The position numbers and the translations under genes were made by a program. A DNA stretch of 64,000 bases, taken from Pseudoalteromonas sp. T1lg23B. GTDB taxonomy: Bacteria > Pseudomonadota > Gammaproteobacteria > Enterobacterales > Alteromonadaceae. Where the stretch lies: assembly GCF_002964665.1 (NCBI RefSeq), contig NZ_PQBZ01000034.1:682429-746428 (forward strand), in the 5' to 3' direction. Shown here one piece after another: positions 63,398 through 64,000 of this stretch. The notes beneath the pieces are model-generated. The model worked only from the letters and a program-made list of their open reading frames with translations. It had not been told where the DNA came from and ran no database searches. How positions within the stretch are numbered: the first letter of the stretch is position 1; each line of letters begins with the position of its first letter.

Positions 63398-63407
63398 CGG
63401 AGAAAAG

Positions 63408-64000
63408 ATGAACAACTGGTTTACCGACTTTTATGCTGCCATCGCAAAAAACCAACTGAGCCACTGGCTAAACACCCTACCCGCTCAGTTAACACATTGG
63501 CAAAATGAGGCCCAACATGGCGATTGGCCGCAATGGGAAAAAGTCTTAAAAAATTTACCTGAGTCAAATACTCAACATATTAATATTGTTGATAAGGTAG
63601 AGTTTGGACTTGCGGATGAGCTTTCCGAAGGTCATAAAAAACAGCTTATTCACTTACTTCAGCGTATGATGCCTTGGCGTAAAGGTCCATTTCATATCCA
63701 TGGCATTCACATTGATACTGAATGGCGTAGCGACTGGAAGTGGGAGCGACTCTTGCCCCATATCAGTGATCTGCATGGTCGAACCGTTTTGGACATCGGC
63801 TGTGGCTCTGGCTATCACTTATGGCGTATGCGGGGAGCTGGCGCTGAATTTGTAGTGGGAATTGACCCTTCGGATCTGTTCTTATCTCAGTTTCAGGCCA
63901 TCAAGCATTTTAATCCAGACCCTAACGTGCATCTTCTTCCACTTGGTGTGGAACAACTACCACAGTTAAAAGCGTTTGATACCGTGTTTTCTATGGGCGT
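63408..64000 (+). CDS. cmoB: tRNA U34 carboxymethyltransferase CmoB (3' end cut off)
   Basis: The first 197 codons of cmoB; the window ends before its stop (the full protein is usually about 323 residues). [20 protein letters not shown] opens the protein, [28 protein letters not shown]-type text ([20 protein letters not shown]) and the SAM loop [15 protein letters not shown] are all diagnostic. It transfers the carboxymethyl group from carboxy-SAM to 5-hydroxyuridine 34 in tRNA. AACGGAG precedes the ATG. It is coupled to cmoA. Confidence 0.94.
   Translation, partial: MNNWFTDFYAAIAKNQLSHWLNTLPAQLTHWQNEAQHGDWPQWEKVLKNLPESNTQHINIVDKVEFGLADELSEGHKKQLIHLLQRMMPWRKGPFHIHGIHIDTEWRSDWKWERLLPHISDLHGRTVLDIGCGSGYHLWRMRGAGAEFVVGIDPSDLFLSQFQAIKHFNPDPNVHLLPLGVEQLPQLKAFDTVFSMG

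Overview
The window looks like a chromosome segment of a marine gammaproteobacterium of the Alteromonadales, most likely Pseudoalteromonas or a close relative. This is inferred from the low-to-middling GC content, the protein sequences, and conserved neighbourhoods: recC-recB-recD, nadA / tRNA-Lys array / cpoB-pal-tolB-tolA-tolR-tolQ, ruvB-ruvA-ruvC, and aspS / yecE-type / cmoA-cmoB. No database search was possible, so names rest on recognised motifs, lengths and gene order.

Region 1 (1-22,761, all on the minus strand and read from right to left) is a contractile-tail locus of a prophage or an R-type tailocin. It opens with an XRE-like regulator, a Q-antiterminator-like protein, a T4-type lysozyme, a 3-TM holin and a small membrane/coiled-coil protein. 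Then comes a run of tail-tip genes in which the block 'baseplate J - tail protein I - tail-collar fibre' recurs: three complete blocks (A, B, C), each followed by its own different fibre genes and small fibre partner proteins, and the start of a fourth (D) cut by the window edge. No sheath, tube, capsid, terminase, integrase or reverse transcriptase gene is in the window; the rest of the particle, if present, lies to the left. Strong intrinsic terminators lie inside the run (17.5 kb and 7.6 kb). This multi-tip array is the most unusual system here.

Region 2 (23.2-31.1 kb) is core and accessory chromosome: ettA with a good promoter and terminator, a PilZ protein, a small membrane protein, an M14 metallopeptidase-like protein, a CBS-pair protein, an FHA plus C-terminal DNA-binding-like protein, a DUF962 protein and a secreted M20 amidohydrolase.

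Region 3 (31.1-43.1 kb) holds the recCBD operon, with recC split by a frameshift, a diguanylate cyclase, and an Old Yellow Enzyme gene divergent from a TetR regulator with two palindromic operators between them.

Region 4 (43.1-50.9 kb) holds tRNA-Ser(GGA), nadA, seven identical tandem tRNA-Lys(UUU) genes, and the Tol-Pal operon without ybgC. A 794-bp AT-rich spacer follows, with a paired palindrome and a promoter/stem-loop/terminator unit on the plus strand that looks like an undescribed small RNA.

Region 5 (50.9-64 kb) holds ruvCAB, then an accessory stretch (nitrilase, three GNATs, a MerR-regulated flavodoxin-fold reductase) where yebC would be expected, then aspS, a yecE-type gene, a GFA-family protein, a metallopeptidase, a flippase-like protein, a DUF3334 protein, cmoA, and the 5' part of cmoB.
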